A stretch of DNA of 64,000 nt, from assembly GCA_013298945.1 (NCBI GenBank), contig JAAFJR010000004.1, positions 62,001 to 126,000 of the forward strand. The letters are read 5' to 3'. The stretch comes from Polaromonas sp. Lineage in GTDB: Bacteria; Pseudomonadota; Gammaproteobacteria; Burkholderiales; Burkholderiaceae_C. The notes below the pieces were generated by a model that worked only from the letters and a program-made list of their open reading frames with translations, made no database searches and had not been told where the DNA came from. Shown here piece by piece: positions 23,680-32,267 of this stretch. Each line of letters starts with the position of its first letter. The first letter of the stretch is position 1. The position numbers and the translations under genes are program-made.

Positions 23680-24246
23680 TTAAACAGAATAATCGATATG
23701 TTTGTATTGTCCAAACTCTACCACCGCCACGGGCCATTGCTCGGTAGCCGTGACTCGGTGAATACCCTGCTCTATCAAACTACAAGCACGAATCACGCCA
23801 GCATGGGTAATCCATAATACATTGCTTGCACTCAGCGCCGCATGTTCGTCTAGCGCTGCTTTGACACGATGCAGCACTTCATTGGCACTCTCGCTGCCGC
23901 CAAAGCGGTGGTTGCCGAAGTCAGCTGTCCAAGCATCGACAGCGGCTTTTGGAATTTTTACCCAAGACTGGCCTTCGAAGTGTCCAAAATCCATCTCAGC
24001 CAACCGATCGTCGGTGCAAGTGCTTGATTTGATGACTAAATCTGGCCGAATCAACGCCAATGCAGCACCTAACTGCTGGCAACGTTGGCGCGGGGAAATT
24101 CTGCAAACGGTGTGAGCTGGAACGGCTGCAGCCAAGGATTTGGCAGCCGCTGTCGTCAACGCCACATTTGCCGCCACGTCTAAAGCGCCATAGCAAATGC
24201 CAGCGCCAATCAGCGGCTGGGCGTGGCGGGCTAGCCAGAAGTTCAT
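23680..24246 (-). CDS. cobC: Alpha-ribazole phosphatase-like histidine phosphatase
   Basis: A 188-residue histidine phosphatase. The phosphohistidine loop is LARHAQP (RH motif at residues 7-8), RLAEMDFGHFEGQSW is the family acid/glycine block, and THAGVIRA holds the second His. In this context it should remove phosphate from alpha-ribazole-5'-phosphate or from adenosylcobalamin-5'-phosphate in nucleotide loop assembly. It is the last gene of the cobalamin operon, 7 bases after cobS. The loop lacks the RHGE form of classical CobC, but RHAQP-type loops are common in betaproteobacterial members. Confidence 0.8.
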   Translation of the reverse strand: MNFWLARHAQPLIGAGICYGALDVAANVALTTAAAKSLAAAVPAHTVCRISPRQRCQQLGAALALIRPDLVIKSSTCTDDRLAEMDFGHFEGQSWVKIPKAAVDAWTADFGNHRFGGSESANEVLHRVKAALDEHAALSASNVLWITHAGVIRACSLIEQGIHRVTATEQWPVAVVEFGQYKHIDYSV

Positions 24247-24253
24247 CAGTAAA

Positions 24254-25084
24254 TCAAGCCAAGCTAAACGCTAGACCGAGGTAAAACGCAACTTCGCACA
24301 CTTGCTGCGTAGCTCCCAAACAATCACCTGTGAAGCCCTGCAAACGCTTTGCAAAAAGCCGCCACATGTACAAAAACGCCATGCTCGCAGCGACCATAGG
24401 CGGCCAGATATTCACTATTAAATCAATAGCGTCACAGGCAGCAAATACGGCAAATACTGCCATAAATAACCATAAAAAAGCGACAAATAAACTGACTGCA
24501 GAGATTTGATCTGCCAACGGCTTAGACTTGCTCCCCGCAATATCTCCCACATGCGGCAGCAGCCGAATCAGCAACAAAGGAAAGGTGCGCGACGCCACGT
24601 GCGAGGCGAAGATGCCAACGACCATGACCTCTGGATCGACATCACCAACTAGCGCCAGCAGTGCTACTTTGGCCATCAAAACCAGCGTCACCGCAATCGC
24701 ACCGAAAGCACCTACGCGGGAGTCTTTCATGATCTCTAAAGCCCGCTCCCGGTTCAGGCTTCCGCCCAAGCCATCAGCAATATCCGCCAAGCCGTCTTCG
24801 TGGAAAGCGCCCGTTAACATCACGCTAAAAACCGTTCCCAAAACAGCAGCAACCAAGGGGGACAGCGGCGAGGTTTGCGGTAAAAACGCCAGCAAAACCG
24901 CCGTCAACACAGCAACCAAGGCCCCAACCAACACCCCCACCCCGGGAAAATGCGCCGCACTTGCGCGTAACATCTCAGGGCTGTACCCCACCCAAGCCGC
25001 CAACCGCCCCGTAACAGGAATGCGAGTGAAGAACTGGATAGCCAGAAGGTAATGGCGGATGAATTGGCGAATGAATTGCATCAT
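24254..25084 (-). CDS. cobS: Adenosylcobinamide-GDP ribazoletransferase
   Basis: A 276-residue inner-membrane protein joining adenosylcobinamide-GDP to alpha-ribazole. Family landmarks: AIQFFTRIPV near the N-terminus, GAFHEDGLADIADGLGG with the conserved acidic motif, and IMKDSRVGAFGA. I chose the MMQFIRQF start at 25084, 10 bases after the cobT stop. Residues about 209-225 (VFAACDAIDLIVN) are encoded by a degenerate copy of the dispersed repeat in antisense, placed in the loop between two late transmembrane helices. The frame is intact. Confidence 0.92.
   Translation of the reverse strand: MMQFIRQFIRHYLLAIQFFTRIPVTGRLAAWVGYSPEMLRASAAHFPGVGVLVGALVAVLTAVLLAFLPQTSPLSPLVAAVLGTVFSVMLTGAFHEDGLADIADGLGGSLNRERALEIMKDSRVGAFGAIAVTLVLMAKVALLALVGDVDPEVMVVGIFASHVASRTFPLLLIRLLPHVGDIAGSKSKPLADQISAVSLFVAFLWLFMAVFAVFAACDAIDLIVNIWPPMVAASMAFLYMWRLFAKRLQGFTGDCLGATQQVCEVAFYLGLAFSLA
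24410..24458 (+). repeat. Dispersed repeat copy inside cobS
   Basis: Reads CACTATTAAATCAATAGCG, then CAGGCAGCAAATACGGC: hairpin half well kept, GCCGGC core decayed. It is antisense to cobS and keeps the frame open. Confidence 0.6.
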
Positions 25085-25094
25085 AGGTATGAAT

Positions 25095-26153
25095 TTACAT
25101 GTTTTTTCCCGACACCCCTGCCGACTCAAAACTCGCCATATCCCGTAGCACCGTGCAAGCCGCCACCAAGAGCGGCCAAGCCAGCGCCGCGCCAGAGCCT
25201 TCGCCCAGTCGCAAACCCATGTCTAACAGCGGTTTGGCGTTCAACTGCTCCAGCATCAGTCCATGCCCACGCTCGCCCGAGCGGTGGGCGAAAACGCAGC
25301 GCTGTAGCACAGCGGGCTGCAAGGCGTTGGCGACCAAAATCACGGCTGTGGTGATAAAACCGTCCACCACGATGACGCGGCGCTCTGCCGCTGCCTGAAA
25401 AACAGCACCCAGCATGGTCGCCAGCTCGAACCCACCAAAAGCAGCCAAAACGTCCAAAGGCGCAGTCACACCCGCATGAAAAGCCAGCACTTCGCGCAGC
25501 ACAGCCGTTTTGCGGTCAATACCGCTGGTATCCAAACCCGTGCCTGCTCCTGTGCAGGCTGCAATGTCTAAACCAGCTAAACGCGACAAAATCAACGATG
25601 CCGCCGAGGTATTGCCAATACCCATTTCGCCCAGCAAAATTGCGTTACCCGGCAGGTTTTTGACAATCGCCATGCCGTTTTCAATCGCCTGCTGGCATTG
25701 GGCTGCTGTCATGGCGGCGCCTATGGAAGAGTCTGCCGTCCTATTAGCGATTTTGGCGCTCAGCAAACCGGCACGCGGGGTTTTGTTTGCGTCTAAAAAC
25801 TCGTGATTCACACCGCAATCCACCACGTTCAAAGCGATGTTGTTGGTCTTGGCCAGCACGCTGACGCAGGCCCCGCCCGCGAGGAAATTTTCAACCATCT
25901 GCCAAGTCACGTCGCTAGGGAAAGCCGAGACACCGCGCGCCGTCAAACCGTGGTCACCCGCAAAAACCAGCATTTGGGTGTGCTCAAGTTGTGGTGATTC
26001 TGTGCCCAAAATCTGGCCGATTTGTAAGGCCAATCCCTCGAGTTGACCGAGTGAGCCAAGAGGTTTGGTTTTGTTGTCGATTTTGTGTTGTAGCTTGGCG
26101 GTGAAGGCGGGATTGTTGATATTTTGCAGGGTTGGAAGGGTAAATGCGGTCAT
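25095..26153 (-). CDS. cobT: Nicotinate-nucleotide-dimethylbenzimidazole phosphoribosyltransferase
   Basis: A 352-residue cytosolic enzyme that makes alpha-ribazole phosphate from nicotinate mononucleotide and dimethylbenzimidazole. Recognised by NKTKPLGSLGQLEGLALQIG near the start, VFAGDHGLTARGVSAFPSDV, GEMGIGNTSAASLI, and the C-terminal GLRLGEGSGAALAWPLL, whose Glu is the proposed catalytic base. Length is normal. It is 14 bases downstream of cobQ and 10 bases upstream of cobS in the operon. Confidence 0.96.
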   Translation of the reverse strand: MTAFTLPTLQNINNPAFTAKLQHKIDNKTKPLGSLGQLEGLALQIGQILGTESPQLEHTQMLVFAGDHGLTARGVSAFPSDVTWQMVENFLAGGACVSVLAKTNNIALNVVDCGVNHEFLDANKTPRAGLLSAKIANRTADSSIGAAMTAAQCQQAIENGMAIVKNLPGNAILLGEMGIGNTSAASLILSRLAGLDIAACTGAGTGLDTSGIDRKTAVLREVLAFHAGVTAPLDVLAAFGGFELATMLGAVFQAAAERRVIVVDGFITTAVILVANALQPAVLQRCVFAHRSGERGHGLMLEQLNAKPLLDMGLRLGEGSGAALAWPLLVAACTVLRDMASFESAGVSGKNM

Positions 26154-26167
26154 GGTTGTTGTATCAA

Positions 26168-27682
26168 TTACTGAATTAATGAATCAAGAAAATTTTTTTC
26201 AAAATGCTGAGCAATGTAATCTGCCAAGCCGTCAAACACCGAATCCAGCGTAGGCGTGGTCGCACCAAAGAGTGCTTGTAGTACGGCGGGGTCTTCAAAC
26301 ATGCCGTGCAAGTACAGGCCAAGCACGTTGCCAGCTTGGTTTTGCCAGCCCAACGCATCGGGCAGCACGGCAAGAGCCACATCGCCTGCTTTGGCCATGG
26401 CGGGGTGTTGTGTGGTGTGCGCAGAGGTATTGCCGTGGTGGATTTCATAGCCGGCCACGGTCGCATCGCTCAACTTGGACCACAAACCGGTCAGCTTGCC
26501 GAACCGAGTCTGCCGATGTTGCACCGTTTTGGCGATTTCAAAATTCGTCACCAAAGGTAGCAGACCCAGACCTGGACCATTGCCGTCAATGTTGTGCATA
26601 TCAATCAGCGCCTCGCCCAGCATCTGCAAACCGCCACATATGCCCAGCACCGCTTTGCCTTGCGCCGCGTGACGGCTGATGGCGGCGTCCAAACCCTGAG
26701 CCCGCAGCCATGCCAAGTCGCCACTGGTGTGCTTGCTGCCGGGCAAGATGACCCAGTTGGCGTCGATGATCTCGCTGGGGCTGCGCACCCATTTCAAGCG
26801 CACGCCGGGCACGTTTTTCAGAGCCTGAAATTCGTCCAAGTTGCTGATTCTTGGGTAGGCAATCACGGCAATGGTGGTTTTGACCGCGCCAGTTGCGATG
26901 CTGCGATCGTCAAAGACACCATCTTCTTCAGGCAGGCCGTGTTGCCACCACATCGGTAAGGTCGCCACTATTGGCACACCAGTCAACTCGGTCAATATCT
27001 CCGGCCCAGGCGCAAGCAATGCGGCATCACCTCTGAATTTGTTGAGCACAAAGCCTTTGATCAAAGCCTGCTCTTCGGGTGGCAAAAGTGCAAACGTGCC
27101 GTACAAATGCGCAAATGCGCCACCACGGTCTATGTCGGTGACCAGCAGGCAGGCAGCCTTGGCAGCCAAAGCGACGCGCATGTTGACGATGTCGCTGGCT
27201 TTGAGGTTGATCTCAGAGGGAGAACCAGCGCCTTCGATGACGACCACATCGTTCTCGTCCATAAGCTCATTCAGCGCTTGTTGAATTGTTGGCCAGACGC
27301 GTTCACTGCGGTCCCGCCACGGGGCTTTAGTCAATTCGTCGTTTACCTGCCCGAGCAAAATCACCTGGCTGTGGGTATCGTGCTCGGGCTTGAGCAGCAA
27401 CGGGTTCATGCGGACTTCGGGGACAGCGTTAGCAGCGAGTGCTTGGAAGTACTGCGCCGAACCAATCTCGCCACCATAGCTACGTGCCCCCACGCTTGCC
27501 ACTTCGTGTGCTGCGCTGCCCCCCGAGGGGGCAACCACCCGTGCGTTATTACTCATGTTTTGAGCTTTAAACGGTGCGACTTTCAAACCCTGACGAGCGT
27601 AATACCGACACAGCGCGGTGGTCAACCAGCTTTTGCCAGCGCCGCTGGTCGTGCCTTGCACCATGATGGCTTTTGCGGTCAT
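26168..27682 (-). CDS. cobQ: Cobyric acid synthase (glutamine-dependent)
   Basis: A 504-residue amidotransferase that amidates four carboxylates of adenosylcobyrinic acid a,c-diamide. The N-terminal synthetase domain begins MVQGTTSGAGKSWLTTAL with a P-loop-like nucleotide site. The glutaminase domain contains the nucleophile Cys in VLGICGGLQMLGE and a late YEIHHGNTS His region. It belongs to the cobalamin operon; the upstream neighbour here is an AT-rich membrane gene rather than cbiB or cobD. Confidence 0.97.
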   Translation of the reverse strand: MTAKAIMVQGTTSGAGKSWLTTALCRYYARQGLKVAPFKAQNMSNNARVVAPSGGSAAHEVASVGARSYGGEIGSAQYFQALAANAVPEVRMNPLLLKPEHDTHSQVILLGQVNDELTKAPWRDRSERVWPTIQQALNELMDENDVVVIEGAGSPSEINLKASDIVNMRVALAAKAACLLVTDIDRGGAFAHLYGTFALLPPEEQALIKGFVLNKFRGDAALLAPGPEILTELTGVPIVATLPMWWQHGLPEEDGVFDDRSIATGAVKTTIAVIAYPRISNLDEFQALKNVPGVRLKWVRSPSEIIDANWVILPGSKHTSGDLAWLRAQGLDAAISRHAAQGKAVLGICGGLQMLGEALIDMHNIDGNGPGLGLLPLVTNFEIAKTVQHRQTRFGKLTGLWSKLSDATVAGYEIHHGNTSAHTTQHPAMAKAGDVALAVLPDALGWQNQAGNVLGLYLHGMFEDPAVLQALFGATTPTLDSVFDGLADYIAQHFEKNFLDSLIQ

Positions 27683-27691
27683 TGTTTAAAG

Positions 27692-28183
27692 CTATTTAGT
27701 TGCTAGTTTTGCAGCATTAATTTCTTTAATTAGATTCACAAACCAGTTAAGATAAAAAATATCAGAAATAAATATACAAATCCAAAAAAATAAGAAAAAC
27801 AAATAAAAAGATATTATTACATTTGTACTTCGAATACCAAATAATGGTCTACTAAAATATTTATTGATATCAGAAAATTGTGTTGCCTTAGTTATTTTTT
27901 CTATCCTGATAGCAGCTTGAAAAAAATGCCTAAAATAAGTTGCATAACGTAATTCGGTAATTAATATTCCGGCCGAAAGAAAGCTACCTGTTGCGTAAAC
28001 AATATATCGTAAAGCAGGGATTGAACTAACAAACCAAAAAGCACCAATAATTAGAGTTGTGGCATTTACAAAAATTTGTAAATACTCTTTTTCTAGATTA
28101 ATAAAATGTCGAAAATTATTATTTACCTCAACATATTCAATTTCAACATTCATTTTTTCAGTGTGTATATTTTTATTCGCCAT
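27692..28183 (-). CDS. AT-rich membrane protein inserted in the cobalamin operon
   Basis: A 163-residue protein I do not recognise. Two hydrophobic regions: residues ~40-80 (IFVNATTLIIGAFWFVSS; YIVYATGSFLSAGILI) and ~120-150 (VIISFYLFFLFFWICIF), with a helical cytoplasmic segment between (FRHFFQAAIRIEKI). The layout loosely recalls small nucleotide-sensing or SLATT-like membrane proteins, but I see no diagnostic motif. The sequence is far more AT-rich than the cob genes around it, suggesting recent acquisition. It sits 9 bases before cobQ and 25 after cobO, where cbiB and cobD commonly lie in related clusters. Confidence 0.55.
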   Translation of the reverse strand: MANKNIHTEKMNVEIEYVEVNNNFRHFINLEKEYLQIFVNATTLIIGAFWFVSSIPALRYIVYATGSFLSAGILITELRYATYFRHFFQAAIRIEKITKATQFSDINKYFSRPLFGIRSTNVIISFYLFFLFFWICIFISDIFYLNWFVNLIKEINAAKLATK

Positions 28184-28208
28184 AATTATTTTCTTTTAGC
28201 TTTGAAAT

Positions 28209-28790
28209 TCAGTCCTCAATCCCGCGCTGCGCAGGAACACTGGCTTGAAAAGCGTGTTTGACCAATGTCATCTCCGTCACGGTATCGGCCAGTTCGATGA
28301 TTTCAGGCGGGCAGCGGCGGCCTGTGATGACCACATGCACATGCGTGGGTCTATCAAACAAGGTTTGCACCACCTCTTCAACGCCGCCAGCGGCTTCCAT
28401 CCAACCGTAAATCAGCGGGTAGGTGAATTCATCGAGCACAACCATGAAGTAGTCGCCGCTCATGATCGCCGCTTTAGCGCGTTGCCAGCCGTCGCGTGCC
28501 AGTTGTGCGGAGTGCTCAAGGTCTTGGCTTTTCCAGCTGAAACCGTCGCCCAAACCTTCAATCGGAATGCCCAGCTGCTCAAACATGCGGTGTTCGCCAA
28601 AGCGAGCGCTGGGCACTTTCATGAATTGGAAAATTTTGACTGGCTTGCTGCGTCCATGCGCGCGTAAAGCCAAGCCAAACGCAGCCGTGCTCTTGCCTTT
28701 GCCATCACCTGTGTTGACGATGATCAGGCCACGGCGTTCACCTTCTGGTTTGTCATAGGGTTTGCATTCTGGTGGCATTTCTAGTTGCAT
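28209..28790 (-). CDS. cobO: Cob(I)yrinic acid a,c-diamide adenosyltransferase
   Basis: About 193 residues starting [20 protein letters not shown]; the ATG at 28850 adds a non-family leader. It transfers the adenosyl group of ATP to corrinoid Co(I). The P-loop [20 protein letters not shown] and the Walker-B-like [10 protein letters not shown] identify the CobA/CobO/BtuR family, and the C-terminal [20 protein letters not shown] is typical. It can adenosylate imported cobalamin or cobinamide. Downstream of btuD by 37 bases in the operon. Confidence 0.95.
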   Translation of the reverse strand: MQLEMPPECKPYDKPEGERRGLIIVNTGDGKGKSTAAFGLALRAHGRSKPVKIFQFMKVPSARFGEHRMFEQLGIPIEGLGDGFSWKSQDLEHSAQLARDGWQRAKAAIMSGDYFMVVLDEFTYPLIYGWMEAAGGVEEVVQTLFDRPTHVHVVITGRRCPPEIIELADTVTEMTLVKHAFQASVPAQRGIED

Positions 28791-28827
28791 GGTTTTCCTA
28801 AAATTTTGTATATTTATTACATTTTTG

Positions 28828-29604
28828 CTACATTTTCGGGAGCGAAACAAGCATATTTTCTATGGTCTTAATGGCAATTCTGTTCTCGAAAACGTGTTCT
28901 AAAGCGCGGTGTGTTGCCACGTCGGCCGTCGTTCCAAAATGCGTAACCTTGCCAGCGGCCATGATCAGCATGTCATCCGCCTGCAGCGCCATGGTGGTTT
29001 CGTGCAACACGCTGACCACGGTTTTACCTTGCGCCACCAGTTGGCGCACCAAGACTAACCAATCCGACTGGTGCGGCGGGTCTAAATTAGCCAGCGGCTC
29101 GTCCATCAGCAACACATCGGCTTGAACCGCCAAAGCGCGCGCCAAGAGGACGCGTTGGCGTTCGCCGCCTGACAACTGCCCCAGCGCCCTGCTCCGCCAC
29201 TCCCAAGCTTGGGTGCTTCGCAGGGCTTGCTCAACAGCGGCATGGTCGGCCTGATTCGGCGCTGCTAGCCACGCTTGGTGCGGTAAACGCCCCAGCATAG
29301 CGACGTCAAACACCGTCAAATCGTCAGCACTGGCTTCGTTTTGGCCCAGCCAAGCCAGTTGTTTGGCTTTTGCACGAGGAGCGATGTTCGAGATAAGTTC
29401 GCCTAATAGCTCAACGCGCCCGCCATCTTGTGCTGGCGGCAAAACACCTGCAAGCACCTTCAACAATGTCGACTTACCGGCACCGTTAGGGCCGACAACG
29501 CTGGTCCAGCGCCCTGCTGCAAATTGCACGTTAACATCGTGCAAAACAGGGGTATTTTGCAGCTTAGCCGACGTATTTATTGCCTGAATAGCTATATTAT
29601 TCAT
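28828..29604 (-). CDS. btuD: Cobalamin ABC transporter ATP-binding protein
   Basis: A 258-residue ABC ATPase with Walker [12 protein letters not shown], signature LSGGERQRV, Walker [12 protein letters not shown] and switch His in VLHET. With BtuC and BtuF it should import cobalamin across the inner membrane. The ATG at 29604 lies inside the CTATGA that also ends btuC, and both are within a dispersed repeat copy: the repeat encodes the first residues [14 protein letters not shown]. Typical family members begin nearer to the VLHDV strand, so this N-terminus is an acquired extension. Confidence 0.93.
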   Translation of the reverse strand: MNNIAIQAINTSAKLQNTPVLHDVNVQFAAGRWTSVVGPNGAGKSTLLKVLAGVLPPAQDGGRVELLGELISNIAPRAKAKQLAWLGQNEASADDLTVFDVAMLGRLPHQAWLAAPNQADHAAVEQALRSTQAWEWRSRALGQLSGGERQRVLLARALAVQADVLLMDEPLANLDPPHQSDWLVLVRQLVAQGKTVVSVLHETTMALQADDMLIMAAGKVTHFGTTADVATHRALEHVFENRIAIKTIENMLVSLPKM

Positions 29605-29610
29605 AGCGTA
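29561..29610 (-). repeat. Dispersed repeat forming the btuC-btuD junction
   Basis: In gene sense it reads GCTATGAATAATATAGC, then GCAATAAATACGTCGGCTA. The hairpin half carries the btuC stop (TGA) and the btuD start (ATG) overlapped as ATGA; the other half codes for the btuD N-terminus. Confidence 0.85.
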
Positions 29611-30617
29611 TTTTTTCGCATCAACCACAACAAATAGCTGCCACCGAGCACGGCGGTGAGCACGCCGACCGGCAATTCTTGCGGCGCAATCAAGCTACGC
29701 GCCAAAATATCAGCTAGCAGCAGCAGCACACCACCCATCAAGCTGGATAAAACGATTAATTTGCCGTGCGTGGTTTTGACGACCGAGCGCACCAAGTGCG
29801 GCGCAGCCAGCCCGACGAAGGCAATCAATCCCGTTTGCGCGACTGCAGTGCCTGTTGCCAAAGCTAGCAAGCAAATCAAAGCCGAGCGAAGCGTACCCAA
29901 GGGCAAACCCAAGGTGATGGCGGTTGACTCACCTAGCGCTAAACCGTCCAACACCCTTGAAAGCACCCATGACAATACGAGGCAAGGCACAAGTACGGCC
30001 CCCATGACGGTACAAGCCATCCAGCCAACAAAGCCAGTTGAGCCGAGCATAAATGCCGTCATAGCCACCAAAATAGAGGGCGATAACAAGGTGAACAATG
30101 AGCTGACAGCTCCTAAAACCACGCCAACCACTACGCCCGCAAGTAACAAACGCAGCGTGTGCTGCACGCCACGCGCCAAAGCCAAGGTCAGCAAAACGGC
30201 TGTTACAGCGCCTAAAAAAGCCGCTCCAGTCAAACCCAAGCGAACCAGCCACTGCATAGCAAAAGGGCTGATGCCCATCGTACCGAACAAGGACAAAGCA
30301 ATCGCAACACCCAGCGTCGCACCCGAGGCGCTGCCCAATAAATACGGGTCAGCCAGCGGATTACGAAACAAGCCCTGAGCCACAGCACCCGCCAAGCCCA
30401 GCAGCGCTCCTGCCAAAAATGCACCCAAGGTGCGCGGCGCTCGAATATCGATGACGATTTGCTGCGCAACAGGCTCTTGCCACATCGCCCAAACGCTTTC
30501 TAAGCCGCTGCTGCCTACGCTTAAACCGACAACAGTAAGCAATACAAACGCCAAGAAAAGCACAGCGCCTAGCACCAAAGCTCGCCTATGCTGTTGTAAA
30601 TGCTGTGGACGCATCAT
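29601..30617 (-). CDS. btuC: Cobalamin ABC transporter permease (FecCD family)
   Basis: A protein of about 338 residues with some ten transmembrane helices. Family landmarks: RAPRTLGAFLAGALLGLAG, GLFRNPLADPYLLGSASGA and the cytoplasmic coupling region IAFVGLAAPHLVR. I chose the ATG at 30617, which overlaps the btuF stop as ATGA; an alternative ATG is at 30638. It forms the membrane channel of the BtuCDF importer. The last codons ACGCTATGA come from the repeat shared with the btuD start. Confidence 0.93.
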   Translation of the reverse strand: MMRPQHLQQHRRALVLGAVLFLAFVLLTVVGLSVGSSGLESVWAMWQEPVAQQIVIDIRAPRTLGAFLAGALLGLAGAVAQGLFRNPLADPYLLGSASGATLGVAIALSLFGTMGISPFAMQWLVRLGLTGAAFLGAVTAVLLTLALARGVQHTLRLLLAGVVVGVVLGAVSSLFTLLSPSILVAMTAFMLGSTGFVGWMACTVMGAVLVPCLVLSWVLSRVLDGLALGESTAITLGLPLGTLRSALICLLALATGTAVAQTGLIAFVGLAAPHLVRSVVKTTHGKLIVLSSLMGGVLLLLADILARSLIAPQELPVGVLTAVLGGSYLLWLMRKNTL

Positions 30618-31546
30618 CGTGCTTTGCTTTTCAGACAAGTTGCCATCAACAAAGCGGCCTCTGCCATACGCGGGCCAGGACGCACCAAAATGTCAGACTC
30701 ATCATTTGAGAAAACGCACAACCGTTTTTCACGCAGTGCACGCAGTCCTTGCCAACCTGGGCGCTGCTCTAAACCCGCACTGCCACGCAAACCTACCATA
30801 ATGATGTCTGGGTTAGCACGCACCACAAACTCGGGGTTGATTTTCGGAAAAGGCCCTAATGAGGCGGGAATAATGTTTTTAGCGCCAAGCCGTGTCAGCG
30901 TCTCCCCCATGAAAGAAGATTCTCCTGCTGCATAGGGTGCAGGATTCACCTCAAAATAAACAGTTGGCGGCTTAGTTTGTTGATGAATATTCAACGCAGG
31001 ATTCGATCCACGATTCGATCCGCGATCCAATGCATGTTCAGGCAGCATTTGCGCTGCTGTCGTCATACCTGCTTCAATGTTGTGCCATAAACGTGCCGCG
31101 CCTTGCTCTTCTGGCACGTCGAGCAATCGCCCTAGCGTTTTTAAAATGCGTTGCACATCAGCATGTGTTTTAGGCTCTAAGGCGACCACCTTGATGCCTA
31201 AACTCTCCAGCCTGTCAAAAGCACGGCTCGAAACAGCCATCAAGACGACATCAGGCCGTAGCGCAACGATAGCTTCAATATTGGGGTCCAAACCGCCTCC
31301 CACTTGCGGCAAACGCGTCAGCGCCAGTGGCCAATTGGAATAGCGATCAACGCCCACCAAGCGTTGGCAACGCCCAAGCTCGCAAACTGACTCAGCAAGT
31401 GAAGGCAAAATACTCACAATGCGCTGCGGCGATTGCGTGAACTTGACTACCACGCCACGGTCATCGGTGATTTGAATAGCCTTGCTTTGAGCAGCCGTTG
31501 CTAAATGCAAAAGACAGATAAGCAATATGCTGAATATTTTTTTCAT
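30614..31546 (-). CDS. btuF: Periplasmic cobalamin-binding protein
   Basis: A 310-residue class III substrate-binding protein with a signal peptide (residues ~1-22). The helical-backbone metal-receptor fold is seen in RIVSILPSLAESVCELG, NIEAIVALRPDVVLM, and VYFEVNPAPYAAGESSFMGE, then RPGPRMAEAALLM. It delivers cobalamin to BtuCD. Start and stop both overlap neighbours by 4 bases (cobU upstream, btuC downstream). A stretch around residues 170-190 (LDRGSNRGSNPALN) is low complexity and may be a local duplication. Confidence 0.9.
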   Translation of the reverse strand: MKKIFSILLICLLHLATAAQSKAIQITDDRGVVVKFTQSPQRIVSILPSLAESVCELGRCQRLVGVDRYSNWPLALTRLPQVGGGLDPNIEAIVALRPDVVLMAVSSRAFDRLESLGIKVVALEPKTHADVQRILKTLGRLLDVPEEQGAARLWHNIEAGMTTAAQMLPEHALDRGSNRGSNPALNIHQQTKPPTVYFEVNPAPYAAGESSFMGETLTRLGAKNIIPASLGPFPKINPEFVVRANPDIIMVGLRGSAGLEQRPGWQGLRALREKRLCVFSNDESDILVRPGPRMAEAALLMATCLKSKAR

Positions 31547-32142
31547 TTCAAACTTATAGGTAAACCAGCAGCCATCAAAGTCACTTTGTCGCAGACTTGG
31601 GCGATGTCTTGGTTCAGTTTACCTAAGGCATCAACAAAAGCGCGAACATCGCGCCCCATGGGAATCACTCCTAGCCCGATTTCGTTGCTGACGACAATGA
31701 TCGGGCCATTTGACTTAGAAATTGCTATAGATAACATAGCTGAATAGTCAATATAATCGCCGGCTAAAGGCTTATTTTCAAGCGTATTTGAGAGTGCTTT
31801 TTCAGCATCCCCAATATCAGCTGGCATGAGCAGATTGGTCAACCATAGGGTCAAGCAATCGACGATGAGCAAAGTGTCAGGACGGCTTAAACGCCTGATG
31901 GTTTGCGCCAACTGCAAGGGTTCTTCCAATGTAGCCAGCCCTGGCACGCGTTCAGCGCGGTCTTGTTTGTGCCGTGTAATACGTTGCCGCATTTCTTCGT
32001 CCCACGGCTGGGCAGTGGCGATCAGAACGGCTTTGTGCTGGGGAGCTTGCAGCAGCCAATCTTTCGCTAAAAACTCTGCACGACGTGATTTACCGCTTTT
32101 TTGACCGCCTAGGATCAATTCGGTGTTGGGTAGTTGGGTCAT
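31543..32142 (-). CDS. cobU: Adenosylcobinamide kinase/guanylyltransferase
   Basis: About 199 residues starting MTQLPNTELILGGQ. The enzyme phosphorylates adenosylcobinamide and then adds GMP. P-loop GGQKSGKS lies near the N-terminus, VDCLTLWLTNLL is the Walker B region, and VVSNEIGLGVIPMGRDVRAF is the conserved C-terminal block. Residues about 125-141 (GDYIDYSAMLSIAISKS) are encoded by an antisense copy of the dispersed repeat inserted in the variable segment between the Walker B helix and the VSNE strand. All catalytic motifs remain. It follows a 28-residue membrane peptide gene. Confidence 0.93.
   Translation of the reverse strand: MTQLPNTELILGGQKSGKSRRAEFLAKDWLLQAPQHKAVLIATAQPWDEEMRQRITRHKQDRAERVPGLATLEEPLQLAQTIRRLSRPDTLLIVDCLTLWLTNLLMPADIGDAEKALSNTLENKPLAGDYIDYSAMLSIAISKSNGPIIVVSNEIGLGVIPMGRDVRAFVDALGKLNQDIAQVCDKVTLMAAGLPISLK
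31720..31770 (+). repeat. Dispersed repeat copy inside cobU
   Basis: Contains ATTGCTATAGATAACATAG and AATATAATCGCCGGCTAAAGG. It is antisense to cobU, adds about 17 codons and keeps the frame. Confidence 0.85.
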
Positions 32143-32169
32143 CACGTCATGCCTATCACTCAATTGAAG

Positions 32170-32256
32170 TCACGTAAAGTTGGGAATTAACCCGGCGCTG
32201 TAAGCCAAAATCATCAGTGCCAGCAAGACCAAAAGCATGATCGCGCGTCTTTTCAT
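32170..32256 (-). CDS. 28-residue single-span membrane peptide in cobalamin operon
   Basis: A short ORF begins MKRRAIMLLVLLALM and ends LIPNFT. It has a positively charged start and one hydrophobic helix. An AGGAGA ribosome-binding site sits 7 bases before the ATG, and it fills most of the gap between the second substrate-binding protein gene (11 bases upstream) and cobU (27 bases downstream). The site, spacing and composition support translation. The role is unknown; it might be a small accessory subunit of the corrinoid transporter. It resembles no named family I know. Confidence 0.6.
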   Translation of the reverse strand: MKRRAIMLLVLLALMILAYSAGLIPNFT

Positions 32257-32267
32257 GTCGTATCTCC

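Noticed and set aside
27692-27720. Repeat-derived C-terminus of the AT-rich membrane protein
   Set aside because: INAAKLATK resembles the repeat-encoded peptide but the DNA lacks the hairpin and GCCGGC core.
29656-30378. 240-codon plus-strand ORF
   Set aside because: Antisense shadow of btuC with Thr/Lys-rich sequence; no start site or family.
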